DNA of 7,735 nt, from the NCBI GenBank assembly GCA_002414705.1, contig DIAL01000028.1, positions 55,847 through 63,581 on the forward strand, in the 5' to 3' direction. Source of the stretch: Flavobacteriaceae bacterium UBA5079. GTDB lineage: Bacteria; Bacteroidota; Bacteroidia; Flavobacteriales; Flavobacteriaceae. The translations under genes and the position numbers were made by a program. The notes below the pieces were generated by a model that saw nothing but the letters and a program-made list of their open reading frames with translations, searched no databases and was not told the DNA's origin. Shown here one piece after another: positions 7,447-7,735 of the stretch. Every line of letters starts with the position of its first letter. Position 1 is the first letter of the stretch.

Positions 7447-7454
7447 CAAAATTA
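7447..7454 (-). promoter_or_regulatory. Candidate -7 box for the second TonB receptor gene
   Basis: The minus strand reads TAATTTTG, an exact match to TAnnTTTG, 32 bases before the chosen start codon. Transcription from about 7440 gives a leader of about 25 bases and excludes the upstream ATG at 7468 as start codon. The -33 region is only weakly similar (TGTTAA about 19 bases upstream). The rest of the 7415-7580 gap is AT-rich with no other clear element. Confidence 0.55.
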
Positions 7455-7580
7455 AACCTTTTAAGCATTTTAACATTACTTTAAGGTTAAGAATTTCCGA
7501 TTGTGTGAAGATATTAATTTTTAACCATTAACAATATGATAAGAAATAAAGCTATTAACAGTTTTTTTAACAAAAAAATA

Positions 7581-7735
7581 TTATTTTTTTAAGTAATATC
7601 TCAATAGGTTGGCAGTAGAAGCATCATGATTGATAAAAGTGTTATTTTTTATATCCTCCAAAATATTAGTCGCTAATTGCTTTCCAAGCTCCACACCAAA
7701 CTGATCGTAACTAAAAATATTCCAAATAACACCTT
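7581..7735 (-). CDS. pgi: Glucose-6-phosphate isomerase, C-terminal 50 residues (partial)
   Basis: The window keeps only the C-terminus; the gene continues past the right edge. The enzyme interconverts glucose-6-phosphate and fructose-6-phosphate in the cytoplasm (glycolysis and gluconeogenesis). The visible residues GVIWNIFSYDQFGVELGK match the family's second signature: G-x-[LIVM]-W, four residues, then [FY]-[DN]-Q-x-G-V-E-x-x-K, including the active-site lysine. They are followed by an NHDASTANLLRYY tail like the usual HD-S-T-N-L-I-Y-Y end, and a TAA stop at 7581-7583. It is read in the same direction as the second receptor, but a 166-base gap with a receptor promoter separates them, so co-transcription is not required. 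No GC-rich terminator hairpin is seen after it. Confidence 0.95.
   Translation of the reverse strand, partial: GVIWNIFSYDQFGVELGKQLATNILEDIKNNTFINHDASTANLLRYYLKK

Noticed and set aside
7470..7571. Five TTAAC repeats in the pgi/receptor gap (7470, 7521, 7528, 7555, 7567) as operator sites
   Set aside because: Spacing is irregular and the 5-mer is expected often in such AT-rich sequence; there is no dyad symmetry.
7562..7578. T7-AAC-A7 inverted repeat as a pgi terminator
   Set aside because: The stem is A-T only with no G-C pairs, so it is more likely a product of AT-rich composition than an intrinsic terminator.

Overview
The window looks like chromosomal DNA of a marine or environmental member of the Flavobacteriaceae (Bacteroidota). 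The evidence is AT-rich sequence, leader regions without Shine-Dalgarno sites, four exact matches to the Bacteroidota -7 promoter box TAnnTTTG, two TonB-dependent receptors with an N-terminal carboxypeptidase-regulatory-like domain, and a lipoprotein whose mature N-terminus carries an acidic surface-export-like signal. There is no sign of a phage, transposon, CRISPR array or RNA gene.

Layout. Positions 1-4235 hold a divergent locus. On the minus strand an outer-membrane TonB-dependent receptor (293-3040) is followed after 38 bases by the start of a surface lipoprotein resembling the DUF5689 family (1-254, cut by the window edge). On the plus strand, across a 142-base divergent promoter region, lies a secreted endonuclease/exonuclease/phosphatase-fold enzyme (3183-4235) with a complete catalytic set. 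A long hairpin (4259-4297) separates it from a convergent gene for a small four-helix membrane protein (4320-4760, minus). That gene has its own promoter just downstream of the terminator (4813-4840) of a second, unrelated TonB-dependent receptor (4862-7414, minus). The window ends in the last 50 codons of glucose-6-phosphate isomerase, pgi (7581-7735, minus). No gene-free stretch exceeds 300 bases. The longest are 3041-3182 and 7415-7580, and both contain promoter candidates.

How the genes may work together. The most interesting unit is receptor + DUF5689-like lipoprotein + secreted nuclease/phosphatase-fold enzyme. My inference is an outer-membrane scavenging system: the exported enzyme cuts a phosphodiester or phosphomonoester substrate such as extracellular DNA, the surface lipoprotein binds it, and the receptor imports a product. 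The two divergent promoters are so close that each polymerase site covers the other, which suggests shared control. The second receptor has no partner gene here and its substrate cannot be told from the sequence. The four-helix protein and pgi appear to be independent neighbours.
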